NCBI RefSeq assembly: GCF_050268245.1
Contig: NZ_JBNNGK010000015.1
Coordinates: 1 to 64,000 of the forward strand
Length of the DNA: 64,000 nucleotides
From: JBNNGK01 sp050268245
GTDB lineage: Bacteria; Pseudomonadota; Gammaproteobacteria; Enterobacterales; Enterobacteriaceae
Direction: 5' to 3'
The notes under the pieces were generated by a model. The model saw only the letters and a list, made by a program, of their open reading frames with translations. It did not search any database and was not told the origin of the DNA. Positions 50,881 to 60,294 of the stretch are shown piece after piece (within the stretch, counting starts at the first letter, position 1; each line of letters opens with the position of its first letter). Position numbers and translations under genes: made by a program.

Positions 50881-53484
50881 GTGCTAGAAGAATACCGTAA
50901 GCACGTGGCCGAGCGTGCTGCAGAGGGCATCGTCCCTAAGCCATTAGATGCAACACAAATGGCAGCGCTGGTTGAATCATTAAAAAATCCGCCAAAAGGC
51001 GAAGAAGAGTTTCTGTTAGACCTGCTGATTAACCGAGTACCGCCGGGCGTTGATGAAGCCGCCTATGTCAAAGCAGGTTTTCTGGCCGCTATCGTTAAAG
51101 GCGAAGCAACCTCTCCCCTGATTACCCCAGAAAAAGCCACTGAACTGTTAGGCACCATGCAAGGTGGCTATAACATTCACCCGTTGATTGAAGCGTTGGA
51201 TAACGAAAAGCTGGCTCCGATTGCAGCTAAGGCGCTGTCGCATACGTTACTGATGTTCGACAATTTCTACGATGTTGAAGAGAAAGCCAAAGCCGGGAAT
51301 CCGCATGCCAAGCAAATCATGCAATCGTGGGCCGATGCCGAATGGTATCTGTCACGTCCACAGTTAGCGGAAAAAATCACCGTTACCGTGTTTAAGGTGA
51401 CGGGCGAAACCAACACCGACGATCTGTCTCCGGCGCCGGATGCTTGGTCGCGTCCTGATATTCCACTGCACGCGCTGGCAATGTTGAAAAACGAACGTGA
51501 CGGCATTGTGCCCGATCAGCCTGGCAGCGTTGGCCCGATCAAGCAGATTGAAGAACTGAATAAAAAAGGCTTCCCGCTGGCGTATGTCGGTGATGTTGTC
51601 GGAACGGGGTCTTCGCGTAAATCTGCCACTAACTCGGTGCTGTGGTTTATGGGTGACGATATCCCGTATGTACCGAACAAACGCGGCGGTGGCGTGGTGC
51701 TGGGTGGTAAAATTGCCCCTATCTTCTTCAATACCATGGAAGATGCGGGTGCTTTGCCGATCGAAGTGGACGTGTCCGATTTGAATATGGGCGATGTGAT
51801 TGACATCTTCCCGTATCAAGGTGAAGTGCGTAACCACGAAACCGGCGAACTGATTGCTAAGTTTGAGCTGAAAACCGATGTATTGCTGGATGAGGTGCGC
51901 GCCGGCGGTCGTATTCCGCTGATCATCGGCCGTGGGTTGACCACCAAAGCGCGCGAAGCATTGGGCTTACCGCAAAGTGACGTGTTCCGCATTGCCAAAC
52001 CGGTTGCGGCCAGTAATAAAGGCTTCTCCTTGGCGCAGAAAATGGTTGGTCGTGCCTGTGGCGTTGCGGGTGTGCGCCCGGGGGAATACTGTGAACCGAA
52101 GATGACCTCGGTGGGTTCTCAGGACACCACCGGGCCGATGACCCGTGATGAACTGAAAGATTTGGCTTGTCTGGGCTTCTCAGCCGATCTGGTGATGCAA
52201 TCGTTCTGCCACACGGCGGCGTATCCTAAGCCGGTTGATGTGACGACGCACCACACGTTGCCAGACTTTATTATGAACCGTGGCGGTGTGTCATTGCGCC
52301 CTGGCGACGGCATCATCCACTCTTGGCTGAACCGTATGTTGCTGCCTGATACCGTGGGCACGGGTGGGGATTCGCATACCCGCTTCCCGATTGGTATCTC
52401 GTTCCCGGCGGGATCGGGGTTAGTCGCGTTCGCCGCAGCAACCGGCGTTATGCCGTTGGATATGCCTGAGTCGGTGCTGGTGCGCTTTAAAGGTAAAATG
52501 CAGCCGGGTATTACGCTGCGCGATCTGGTGCACGCCATTCCTTACTACGCGATTCAGCAAGGTCTGCTGACCGTTGAGAAGAAAGGTAAGAAGAACATCT
52601 TCTCCGGTCGTATTCTGGAAATCGAAGGCTTGCCGGAACTGAAGGTAGAACAAGCGTTTGAACTGGCGGATGCGTCTGCCGAGCGTTCTGCGGCCGGTTG
52701 TACCATCAAACTGGATAAAGCGCCGATCGAAGAATACCTGAGTTCTAATATCGTGTTGCTGAAATGGATGATCTCTGAAGGTTACGGCGATCGTCGCACG
52801 CTGGAGCGCCGTATTCAGGGCATGGAAAAATGGCTGGCCGATCCGCAACTGCTTGAAGGTGATGCCGATGCCGATGCCGACTATGCCGCGGTGATCGAAA
52901 TCGATCTGGCTGAGGTTAAGCAGCCCATTCTGTGTGCGCCTAACGATCCCGACGATGCGCGCCTGTTGTCCGACGTCGCCAACAGTAAAATCGATGAAGT
53001 CTTTATCGGTTCTTGTATGACGAACATCGGTCACTTCCGCGCTGCCGGTAAACTGTTGGATCAACACAAAGGCCAACTGCCGACTCGCCTGTGGGTAGCA
53101 CCGCCTACCAAGATGGATGCGGCTCAACTGACCGAAGAAGGCTATTACAGCGTGTTTGGTAAGAGCGGGGCGCGTATCGAGATCCCCGGCTGTTCACTGT
53201 GTATGGGTAACCAGGCGCGCGTCGCTGATGGTGCCACGGTGGTTTCCACCTCAACCCGTAACTTCCCGAACCGCTTAGGTACTGGTGCGAATGTGTATCT
53301 GGCTTCGGCAGAGCTGGCCGCAGTGGCTTCTTTGTTGGGGCGTTTGCCGACGCCAGATGAATACCAGACTTATATGGAGCAGGTTGATAAGAGCGCGGCA
53401 GACACCTATCGCTACCTGAACTTTGATCGGTTGGAGCAATACACTGAAAAAGCGGATGGTGTGATTTTCCAGACGGCTGTCTAA
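50881..53484 (+). CDS. acnB: Aconitate hydratase B
   Basis: 867 residues from GTG 50881 with GAGGAG upstream; the N-terminus MLEEYRKHVAERAAEGI is that of E. coli AcnB. HEAT-like domain (1-160), swivel domain 2-3 (GTGSSRKSATNSVLWFMGDD, GGKIAPIFFNTMEDAGALP), then catalytic domains with cluster Cys in IGSCMTNIGHFRAAGKLL and PGCSLCMGNQ. Isomerises citrate and isocitrate; the apo-form binds mRNA. A short DADADAD expansion lies near residue 660. Ends before a strong terminator. Confidence 0.97.
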   Translation: MLEEYRKHVAERAAEGIVPKPLDATQMAALVESLKNPPKGEEEFLLDLLINRVPPGVDEAAYVKAGFLAAIVKGEATSPLITPEKATELLGTMQGGYNIHPLIEALDNEKLAPIAAKALSHTLLMFDNFYDVEEKAKAGNPHAKQIMQSWADAEWYLSRPQLAEKITVTVFKVTGETNTDDLSPAPDAWSRPDIPLHALAMLKNERDGIVPDQPGSVGPIKQIEELNKKGFPLAYVGDVVGTGSSRKSATNSVLWFMGDDIPYVPNKRGGGVVLGGKIAPIFFNTMEDAGALPIEVDVSDLNMGDVIDIFPYQGEVRNHETGELIAKFELKTDVLLDEVRAGGRIPLIIGRGLTTKAREALGLPQSDVFRIAKPVAASNKGFSLAQKMVGRACGVAGVRPGEYCEPKMTSVGSQDTTGPMTRDELKDLACLGFSADLVMQSFCHTAAYPKPVDVTTHHTLPDFIMNRGGVSLRPGDGIIHSWLNRMLLPDTVGTGGDSHTRFPIGISFPAGSGLVAFAAATGVMPLDMPESVLVRFKGKMQPGITLRDLVHAIPYYAIQQGLLTVEKKGKKNIFSGRILEIEGLPELKVEQAFELADASAERSAAGCTIKLDKAPIEEYLSSNIVLLKWMISEGYGDRRTLERRIQGMEKWLADPQLLEGDADADADYAAVIEIDLAEVKQPILCAPNDPDDARLLSDVANSKIDEVFIGSCMTNIGHFRAAGKLLDQHKGQLPTRLWVAPPTKMDAAQLTEEGYYSVFGKSGARIEIPGCSLCMGNQARVADGATVVSTSTRNFPNRLGTGANVYLASAELAAVASLLGRLPTPDEYQTYMEQVDKSAADTYRYLNFDRLEQYTEKADGVIFQTAV

Positions 53485-53509
53485 CAACGGTTTGGTAACA
53501 TCGTCAACC

Positions 53510-53532
53510 AAGGGGCCGTGAGGCCCCTTTTT
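53510..53532 (+). terminator. Rho-independent terminator of acnB
   Basis: AAGGGGCC-GTGA-GGCCCCTT followed by TTT, 26 bases past the stop. Confidence 0.9.
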
Positions 53533-53796
53533 ACATGCATCATGCCCTATTTTACCGGTTCCTATCTGGTATCGCCTTTTTCGGTGAAGGCCAAAACAGT
53601 CTCCTCCCATCCCCACATAATCTAATTATTTATCAATATATTGCCGTAGAGTCCTATGGCAGCAAGGTGCGGTAAGCGCAACAATGCCGCTTGATAGCTT
53701 CACATTGCTGGCGCAAGCCGTTATATTGCGCGCGCTCACTGAATAAGTGCCGAATTACCGATTAAACTAAAGAAAAAGGCCTCAGGAGGGCATGCT
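53533..53796. other. acnB-yacL spacer
   Basis: No gene supported. Contains the yacL ribosome site (CAGGAGGG) and its unplaced promoter; nothing else recognised. Confidence 0.6.
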
Positions 53797-54159
53797 ATGG
53801 ATTACGAATTTCTGCGTGATGTCACCGGCCAGGTGTTAGTCAGATTTTCTATGGGGCATGAAGTCATCGGTCATTGGATTAACGAGGAAATTAAAGGCGA
53901 TCTCAACTTGGTGGATCGTATCGAGGCCGGTGCGGCATCGGTAAAAGGCAGCGAGCGCCAATGGCAGCTCGACGGTCATGAATACACGTTGTTGATGGAT
54001 GGTGAGGAAGTGATGATTCGCGCCAATCAGCTATCGTTTGAAGGCGATGAAATGGAAGAAGGAATGAACTATTACGACGAAGAAAGCCTGTCTTTTTGCG
54101 GTGTAGAGGACTTCCTGGCGGTGCTCAAAGCTTACCGCCACTTTATGCTGAATTATTGA
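53797..54159 (+). CDS. yacL: UPF0231 family protein YacL
   Basis: 120 residues, acidic, starting MDYEFLRDVTGQVLVRFSMGHE, the YacL family over full length. Cytoplasmic; function unknown. Follows acnB as in E. coli. Strong ribosome site AGGAGG. In E. coli speD follows; here a porin/phosphatase/symporter block intervenes. Confidence 0.95.
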   Translation: MDYEFLRDVTGQVLVRFSMGHEVIGHWINEEIKGDLNLVDRIEAGAASVKGSERQWQLDGHEYTLLMDGEEVMIRANQLSFEGDEMEEGMNYYDEESLSFCGVEDFLAVLKAYRHFMLNY

Positions 54160-54200
54160 GGCGATCGCCGCCCTGCATTGCGTTTTAGGGCGACGGCCGA

Positions 54201-55511
54201 TTAGAGCAGTTTAAACCGATACTCTGCAATGAACTCTGCACTTAAAGAGTGCGAGGTGCGGTAATTTCCCTCGGTTAATAGCGGGGTTTTATTGTGATTC
54301 TTATACGACCAGCCCTGACCGAACATGGCGAATAGGCTAAAGTTTTTTAACCCCGCTTGAGACGGCTTCCAGCGGGTAAATGCGTTAATCTCACCGGTGC
54401 GCACCGTTGTACCTTGATAATCGAATTGACCATAGTTGCCCATTAGCCCGGCGATGAGATCTGCGCTCAGTCGGTATTCCAACTGGGTGGCTAACATGGT
54501 TTCGCCATCTCGCATATAATCCTCACCCGCATAGGCCATTGAGGTAAACGTCCCACGTGAGTGTTTTGACAGGTGCCGGGGATAAAAGCCTAATTCGCCG
54601 TTTCCTTTTGGCACGCGCGTATGACCGATGCCCAGTTTGATACTCCAGCGAGGCTCCTGCCACTTGGCATCTATCGCATAATGGTTAGCGTGGCGATCAA
54701 AATGGCGTTTACCTAATGCCATCGCTTTATACGCGGCTTGGGCTTGCGTGGTGTAAATTTGGCTGCCAAGGGTAAGTTGGTCAGTAGCCTGATAACGTAT
54801 GTGGGCGATTTGCCGGCGTAAATAATGATGTGCTTCACCATAGGCGAGTTGGCCACTGAATCTTGTGTCTTGATAAGCGATTTCCGTGCTGGCCAGATGA
54901 TTGATATAGCGGCCATCATTGGTTTGTAACCGTAAACTGTCGGGAGAGTTACGGTCGATAGAGCGCTCCACGTAAGCGCCTTTTAGTGAAAACCCTTGGT
55001 GTTTAATCCCCCCAGACCAACCTCGATAAGTTGTTGGAGATAAGCGATTTGATGTGGAGATCACGCCCTCATTACGTAACATTTGCCAACCTACGCGGGC
55101 ATTAAGCTCAGTGTTACCGAGCGCGCCTTTCAGCTTGATCATGCGCTGGCCGAACTTACTGTATCCAGCCGCATTATGTTTGTTATTACCGCTGCCGTGA
55201 TTATAAAGTACGCCGCGGGTATTAAAATAATCGCTGGCCCCCAGTTTTGCCGCACCGTAATAATCCACATCAATACCGATAACATCGGCCAAATAGCCAG
55301 AGTGATAATTCAATGCCATTCCTTGCCCCCAAGCATTGTGAACCTCTTTGGGGTTAGCCGCATCTTCCTTCAAGTATTTCCAATAGTTTTTAACCGATAT
55401 CTCTGATGTAGCCTGTTCGAAGAATGCAGTGTGGGTAATATCGTAATTAGCGCTAGCCATTAATGGTAGCGTTAATAAAACAATAAAATTTAATAGAGTG
55501 CTTCGGTTCAT
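54201..55511 (-). CDS. OprD-family outer-membrane porin (second copy)
   Basis: 436 residues. Signal peptide ending LMASA (about 21). Paralog of the porin at 6115: shared WGQGMALNYHSGYLADVIGIDVDYYG near the N-terminus, GLKGAYVERS.DRNSP in the middle, HLSKHSRGTFTSMAYA and EYRFKLL at the end. Differs at most other positions, so an old duplication or separate acquisition. Channel substrate unknown. Lies 101 bases downstream of a periplasmic phosphatase gene on the same strand, repeating the cpdB-porin order at 3.8-7.5 kb. Confidence 0.85.
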   Translation of the reverse strand: MNRSTLLNFIVLLTLPLMASANYDITHTAFFEQATSEISVKNYWKYLKEDAANPKEVHNAWGQGMALNYHSGYLADVIGIDVDYYGAAKLGASDYFNTRGVLYNHGSGNNKHNAAGYSKFGQRMIKLKGALGNTELNARVGWQMLRNEGVISTSNRLSPTTYRGWSGGIKHQGFSLKGAYVERSIDRNSPDSLRLQTNDGRYINHLASTEIAYQDTRFSGQLAYGEAHHYLRRQIAHIRYQATDQLTLGSQIYTTQAQAAYKAMALGKRHFDRHANHYAIDAKWQEPRWSIKLGIGHTRVPKGNGELGFYPRHLSKHSRGTFTSMAYAGEDYMRDGETMLATQLEYRLSADLIAGLMGNYGQFDYQGTTVRTGEINAFTRWKPSQAGLKNFSLFAMFGQGWSYKNHNKTPLLTEGNYRTSHSLSAEFIAEYRFKLL

Positions 55512-55612
55512 TTTCCAGTCCTTGGGTGCAGGGAACCAACGCCAGAAGCAGTGGATTTCCGGCGAGGTCTTATTTGAGACGGTAAACGAGATCTTTCAAT
55601 GTCTTGTTTTTA

Positions 55613-56401
55613 TTATTTCGTGGCGTGTAATATTTCTTTCCCTTTAGCGACATAACTCATATCGCCAATATCCGTTACCGTATACTTTCCATTTTGATAG
55701 GTTATTTTGACCACCGCAGCATTTTCCAGCGGCTTATTTTTGGCTTTATTATCCGTCATGTCGGAGATCATCATCATCATAGATAACCCCGAAGAGACCG
55801 CCAATATATTGTTATCACCGGATTTCAGGGCATCCTGCACCATGCGCTGTAGCGCTTGTTGCGTACGTTCTTTGACTTGCTGTGCGTTCTCTGCCTCTTT
55901 CTTATCGTCACTGCGGCTAATGGCATCCACCATGGTAACGGCATCAATTTTATGTGCTGCTAATGCATTGAACATCGCGCTACCGGATGCCAACCCTAGC
56001 GTCTTGGCAGTGCGGTTCGCCATGTCGGCATTCGGCAGCCCCTCGAAGCCCCCAAAGAATACTTCTCGTAACCCGGGTAATTCCGTTACGTTGGCGTCAG
56101 TTTTGCCCATTTCACCTAAGATAACCTTCATGGTTTCACGTTGGCGCCCGGCATCACTGGTATAGTAATGACCAAATGGAATTCCCTTTAATCCCGCGCC
56201 GAGATAGCGTGCCGTTTCAATGCCGGATGGAGTCAGCGGTGAGTCGGCCCATCCTTGTACGCGATCGTAAGTATTCAAAATAGTTTTTCCATGGCGGGCA
56301 AAATAAATGGTGATGCTATCTGGTTCACTGGCAGTAACGTTAAATATGTTCATGGATGAAAGAATAAATACTGAAATCAGTAACCCGCTTTTTATTTTCA
56401 T
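55613..56401 (-). CDS. Periplasmic histidine-phosphatase-superfamily protein
   Basis: 262 residues from ATG 56401 (AAGGAA upstream; the frame is open to 56551 but crosses a terminator). Signal peptide ending VTASE (about 24). Phosphoglycerate-mutase-like fold: FARHGKTILN with the phosphorylated His, second basic motif in YTSDAGRQRETM, catalytic Glu in ELPGLREVFFGGFEG, late SSGLSMMMM where His is more usual. The last substitution (Ser for the second catalytic His) should be checked. Probably a phosphomonoesterase; substrate unknown. Confidence 0.8.
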   Translation of the reverse strand: MKIKSGLLISVFILSSMNIFNVTASEPDSITIYFARHGKTILNTYDRVQGWADSPLTPSGIETARYLGAGLKGIPFGHYYTSDAGRQRETMKVILGEMGKTDANVTELPGLREVFFGGFEGLPNADMANRTAKTLGLASGSAMFNALAAHKIDAVTMVDAISRSDDKKEAENAQQVKERTQQALQRMVQDALKSGDNNILAVSSGLSMMMMISDMTDNKAKNKPLENAAVVKITYQNGKYTVTDIGDMSYVAKGKEILHATK

Positions 56402-56943
56402 AAATATTCCTTGGTCAAAGTGGTTGCAACATGATGGATTATTTCTATTAATGTTTTCTGACCGTGAGAAAATTACTGCAAAAAAAAACCCAAACCGATG
56501 ACAGCTTATTGTCATTAGGTTTGGGTTTTGCCTGTTGAATAACAGTAACAATCCACTTGATGCTTAAAATAACACCACAAAATAAAGAAGGGAAAGGGAA
56601 GCGTATTAATATTGTTTGAAAACGTGATAACTCTCTCGTTTTCCCGCAGAGAGTACCGACAAAGCAGTGAGGCGATGTGACTGTTGGCATTGGGCGGATG
56701 ACTGCCTCCCGAGTGAAATGCTTACGGATTTAGGTGTCGTTTTGGCTGCCATCTCAGGTAGGAGATGAGTTTATGCTGAGTATTTGATTAATCGACATTT
56801 TTATACTTAATTATCATTGGGCCGCGTGATATACCACATACTTAGCGCGAAATTATTTTGTGTCTGCCCGCATTTTGGGTTACATGTTGTTAACAAATGT
56901 AAGTGGTATTTTAACAAGAAGCACTTAACAGCAGGGGGAATGG
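56402..56943. other. Long non-coding stretch between phosphatase and symporter genes
   Basis: Holds the minus-strand terminator below and divergent promoters. Bases 56630-56770 show several short inverted repeats (for example ACTCTC / GAGAGT at 56630-56653) and could form a structured leader; it does not match the glycine, lysine or yybP-ykoY riboswitches as I recall them. Confidence 0.4.
56480..56527 (-). terminator. Strong terminator upstream of the phosphatase gene
   Basis: Minus strand: AACCCAAACC...ATGACA...TGTCAT...GGTTTGGGTT followed by nine T. It lies 79 bases before the phosphatase start, with no gene upstream that needs it. It could end a small RNA or be an attenuator of the phosphatase-porin operon. 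Confidence 0.8.
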
Positions 56944-58314
56944 ATGGATTGGGTGATAGCGGGGTTGTCTGCCATTAATGGTGTCGTTTGGGGTGTTCCA
57001 ATGCTGATTGGCATTTTGGGCATCGGTATCTTTTTGCAGTTTCGGCTGGCATTTTTGCCGATTCGACGATTAGGTACAGGGTTTAAATTACTGTTTGAAC
57101 GCAATCAGAATCGGGGTGATGGGCAAATTTCCCCCTTTAATGCGCTGATGACCGCGCTGTCTGCCACCATAGGTACCGGTAATATTGCCGGTGTGGCGAC
57201 GGCGGTCGTGCTTGGCGGGCCCGGCGCGTTATTTTGGATGTGGATCACTGCATTAGTGGGGATGGCGACCAAATACTCCGAAGCGGTACTGGCCGTTCGT
57301 TATCGTGAAGTTGACTCACGCGGCCATTTTGTTGGCGGGCCGATGTATTACATTAAGCACGGCTTAGGCAAAAAGTGGATGTGGCTGGGGACGCTGTTTG
57401 CGTTCTTTGGCAGCATTGCGGGCTTTGGTATTGGCAATACCGTGCAGGCTAACTCGATCGCCGATGCATTAAACAGCAACTTTGGTATTTCAACCACGGT
57501 AACGGCCGCGGTATTGGTTGTTTTGGTGAGTGCCGTGTTGATTGGGGGAATTAAGCGGATTGCCGATGTGGCGGGCAAACTGGTGCCATTAATGACAGTG
57601 AGCTACTTCGGCGCCGGTATTATCGTCCTTGGGATGAACGTTTCCGAAATCCCTGCCGCATTTTCATTGATCATTACTTCAGCCTTTACGCCGGTTGCGG
57701 CACAAGGCGGCTTTGCGGGGGCGGCGGTATGGGCAGCGATTCGCTTCGGTGTGGCTCGTGGGGTCTTCTCTAATGAGGCGGGGCTCGGTAGTGCGCCCAT
57801 TGCGCATGCGGCAGCGAAAACGCAAAACCCGATTCGCCAGGGCTTAATCGCCATGCTCGGCACATTCATTGATACGATTATTGTTTGTTCTGTCACTGGC
57901 CTGACGATCATTATCAGTGGTAAATGGATAAGTGGTGAAACCGGAGCGACACTCACGTCGTCCGCTTTCTCATCGATATTACCGGGTGGTAATTATATTG
58001 TTGCGGTGGCGCTGGCGATTTTTGCCTTTACGACCATTCTTGGCTGGAGTTTTTATGGTGAGAAATGCATTCAATATCTGTTCGGGCCAAAATTGATCGT
58101 GCCTTTCCGCATTGCTTGGATTGTGGCGTTACCAATTGGGGCCACGCAATCGCTGGAGTTCGTCTGGTTATTGGCCGATACGCTGAATGCGATGATGGCG
58201 ATTCCTAACCTAATTGCTTTGGCATTGTTAAGCCCGGTGGTTTATCGCCTGACGCGTGAGCACATTAATAATGTGAATGATTCTGTGCCGATGGAAAAGA
58301 ACAGCAATCAATAA
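56944..58314 (+). CDS. AGCS-family amino acid:sodium symporter
   Basis: 456 residues, about ten membrane helices. Alanine/glycine:cation symporter family: NALMTALSATIGTGNIAGVATAVVLGGPGALFWMW, KYSEAVLAVRYRE, GGPMYYI..GLG, RGVFSNEAGLGSAPIAHAAAKT, GWSFYGEKC. Imports alanine or glycine with Na+ (family); exact substrate not read. AGGGGGA ribosome site. Divergent from the phosphatase-porin pair. Confidence 0.92.
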   Translation: MDWVIAGLSAINGVVWGVPMLIGILGIGIFLQFRLAFLPIRRLGTGFKLLFERNQNRGDGQISPFNALMTALSATIGTGNIAGVATAVVLGGPGALFWMWITALVGMATKYSEAVLAVRYREVDSRGHFVGGPMYYIKHGLGKKWMWLGTLFAFFGSIAGFGIGNTVQANSIADALNSNFGISTTVTAAVLVVLVSAVLIGGIKRIADVAGKLVPLMTVSYFGAGIIVLGMNVSEIPAAFSLIITSAFTPVAAQGGFAGAAVWAAIRFGVARGVFSNEAGLGSAPIAHAAAKTQNPIRQGLIAMLGTFIDTIIVCSVTGLTIIISGKWISGETGATLTSSAFSSILPGGNYIVAVALAIFAFTTILGWSFYGEKCIQYLFGPKLIVPFRIAWIVALPIGATQSLEFVWLLADTLNAMMAIPNLIALALLSPVVYRLTREHINNVNDSVPMEKNSNQ

Positions 58315-58332
58315 TGTGATGGAGCAAGTAGT

Positions 58333-58352
58333 GGGGCAGCTTTGGCTGCCCC
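58333..58352 (+). terminator. Probable terminator after the symporter gene
   Basis: GGGGCAGC-TTTG-GCTGCCCC followed by TTATGTTT; the T-run is broken, so strength is uncertain. Confidence 0.6.
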
Positions 58353-58359
58353 TTATGTT

Positions 58360-58485
58360 TATACCTTCATACTTCACGTTGCTTGGGTGTTGGCTGCCTT
58401 CTTTCACCCTGGTCACATAGTTGGCTATGCTCCTAGGGACTCATTCAGTTTCCGCCTACAAGCAACTCGAATTATTTTGGGTATA
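58360..58485 (-). repeat. ERIC repeat overlapping the end of speD
   Basis: 126 bases between ERIC termini TATACCTTCATACTTCACG and ATTATTTTGGGTATA, in reverse orientation to the copy at 48384. Its right end lies inside the last codons of speD. Confidence 0.88.
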
Positions 58486-59277
58486 TACGTGCGGAATGTT
58501 TCGCCCGTAATAGATCTCCTGCATCTCTCTCCACAGCAGATCGGTAATCCTTTGCCGTTCTTGCTCACTCAACTGTTCCGGTTTCGCGTTAAACAGGTAG
58601 TGTTTCAGATCGAAATCTTTCAGTAGCATCTTGGTATGGAAGATATTTTCCTGATAAACGTTGACGTCCATCATGTGGTACAGCGACTTCATATCATCCG
58701 ACATAAAGTTCTGGATCGAATTGATCTCATGATCGATGTAATGTTTCACGCCATTGACGTCACGGGTAAACCCGCGCACGCGGTAATCCATGGTGACGAT
58801 ATCCGATTCTAATTGGTGGATCAGATAGTTCAGCGCTTTCAGCGGGGATATCACCCCACAGGTTGACACCTCAATATCGGCACGAAAGGTGCACAAACCG
58901 CCTTCAGGATGGCTTTCTGGATAGGTGTGAACACAAATGTGGCTTTTATCTAGGTGCGCAACGACCGTATTGGGTAATGGGCCGGGATGTTCTGAGGTAT
59001 CGACATCGTTGGGATCGACAGGTTCTTCGCTGACCAGAATGGTGACGCTAGCACCTTGTGGTTCATAGTCCTGCCGGGCGATGTTCAAAATATTGGCGCC
59101 AATAATCGAGCAGGTTTCGCTGAGGATCTCGGTCAGGCGGTTGGCATTATACTGTTCGTCAATGTAGGCGATATAGCCGTCGCGGTCATCCGCGGTCTTG
59201 GCGTAACAAATATCGTAAATACAAAAACTCAGGCTTTTGGTCAGATTATTGAAGCCGTGCAGTTTCAGCTTTTGCAA
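58456..59277 (-). CDS. speD: S-adenosylmethionine decarboxylase proenzyme
   Basis: 273 residues; E. coli SpeD is 264. TTG start with a perfect AGGAGGTGA ribosome site, as E. coli speD also uses TTG. Pyruvoyl enzyme: self-cleavage at Glu-Ser in DIEVSTCGVISPLKAL makes the pyruvoyl group; HTYPESHPEGG nearby. Gives decarboxylated SAM for spermidine synthesis. After the expected end YYGRNIPHV come YTQNNSSCL and the stop, all encoded by an inserted ERIC element. Downstream of speE's start, so operon speE-speD. Confidence 0.96.
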   Translation of the reverse strand: MQKLKLHGFNNLTKSLSFCIYDICYAKTADDRDGYIAYIDEQYNANRLTEILSETCSIIGANILNIARQDYEPQGASVTILVSEEPVDPNDVDTSEHPGPLPNTVVAHLDKSHICVHTYPESHPEGGLCTFRADIEVSTCGVISPLKALNYLIHQLESDIVTMDYRVRGFTRDVNGVKHYIDHEINSIQNFMSDDMKSLYHMMDVNVYQENIFHTKMLLKDFDLKHYLFNAKPEQLSEQERQRITDLLWREMQEIYYGRNIPHVYTQNNSSCL

Positions 59278-59303
59278 TTTGGTTCACCTCCTTTAACGTC
59301 TTA

Positions 59304-60161
59304 CTAAATGTTTAGAGCGTTGAGTAAATATTGTGGCAGGGCAAAGCTGCCAGTATGGATTGCCGGATTGTAATAACGGCAGTGTAAACCGCTTTGGTTA
59401 AAGCGTTGTTGCAGCGTAGCCATATCGAGCTGGCGTAGCGCCGGGTTTTGGCTGGCCCAAGCAAAGGTCATGATGCCACCGTAATAGGTCGGGATTGCCG
59501 CCTGATAGAAGCTGACGTCTGTAAAGTACGGGCTGAGGCGGGTGTGGCTGTTGATGGCCTCATCCTGCTGCAAGAAGCACACGCCGTTTTGCGCCACAAA
59601 GATACCACCTTCGTTCAGGCAGCGTGCGCAGCCTTCATAGAACGCCGAGGTGAACAAACTTTCACCGGGTCCGATCGGATCGGTGCAGTCAGAGATAATC
59701 ACATCGAATTTTTCATCGGTCTGATTAACAAAGTTAACGCCGTCGTCAATCACCAGCTTAAAGCGCGGATCGTCATACGCTCCCGCATTATGGTTTGGTA
59801 AATATTGGCGACAGAATGTCACCACGCCGGCATCAATTTCTACCATCGTGATTTGCTCAACGCCTTGGTGTCGGCTGACTTCACGCAGCATAGCACCGTC
59901 ACCGCCACCGATAATCAGCACTTTTTTGGCGTGGCCGTGTGCCAACAACGGCACATGCGTCATCATCTCGTGATAGATAAACTCATCGCGTTCGGTGGTT
60001 TGCACCACGCCGTCGAGCGCCATCACCCGTCCCAGCACCGGGTTTTCAAAAATGACCAAATCCTGATGCTCGGTTTTCTCGCGGTACAGTACGTTTTCTA
60101 CCGAAAAGTACTGGCCGAAGTTGGCATGTAACGTTTCATACCAAATTTCTTTTTGCGTCAT
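59304..60161 (-). CDS. speE: Spermidine synthase
   Basis: 285 residues. Aminopropyltransferase: VLIIGGGDGAMLREVSRH (SAM-binding), ISDCTDPIGPGESLFTSAFYEG with catalytic Asp, YFSVENVLYREKTEHQ at the N-terminus. Moves the aminopropyl group of decarboxylated SAM to putrescine. The speE stop is 26 bases from the speD start: one operon. Putrescine comes from speC at 8.0 kb. Confidence 0.97.
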   Translation of the reverse strand: MTQKEIWYETLHANFGQYFSVENVLYREKTEHQDLVIFENPVLGRVMALDGVVQTTERDEFIYHEMMTHVPLLAHGHAKKVLIIGGGDGAMLREVSRHQGVEQITMVEIDAGVVTFCRQYLPNHNAGAYDDPRFKLVIDDGVNFVNQTDEKFDVIISDCTDPIGPGESLFTSAFYEGCARCLNEGGIFVAQNGVCFLQQDEAINSHTRLSPYFTDVSFYQAAIPTYYGGIMTFAWASQNPALRQLDMATLQQRFNQSGLHCRYYNPAIHTGSFALPQYLLNALNI

Positions 60162-60294
60162 GTCGGGTTACTCCGTAATAACAGCCATGAAAAATTGGCG
60201 CAACATCATAGCTAACTCTACCTGCGGTTGCACGGCTGAATTTCAATCAAGTGGGGAGGATAACGGGAGGAGGGCGGCCAGATATCGGCCGCGT

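Noticed and set aside
56630..56770. Glycine riboswitch ahead of the AGCS symporter
   Set aside because: The symporter family often has one, but the conserved glycine-aptamer core could not be found; only short inverted repeats are present.
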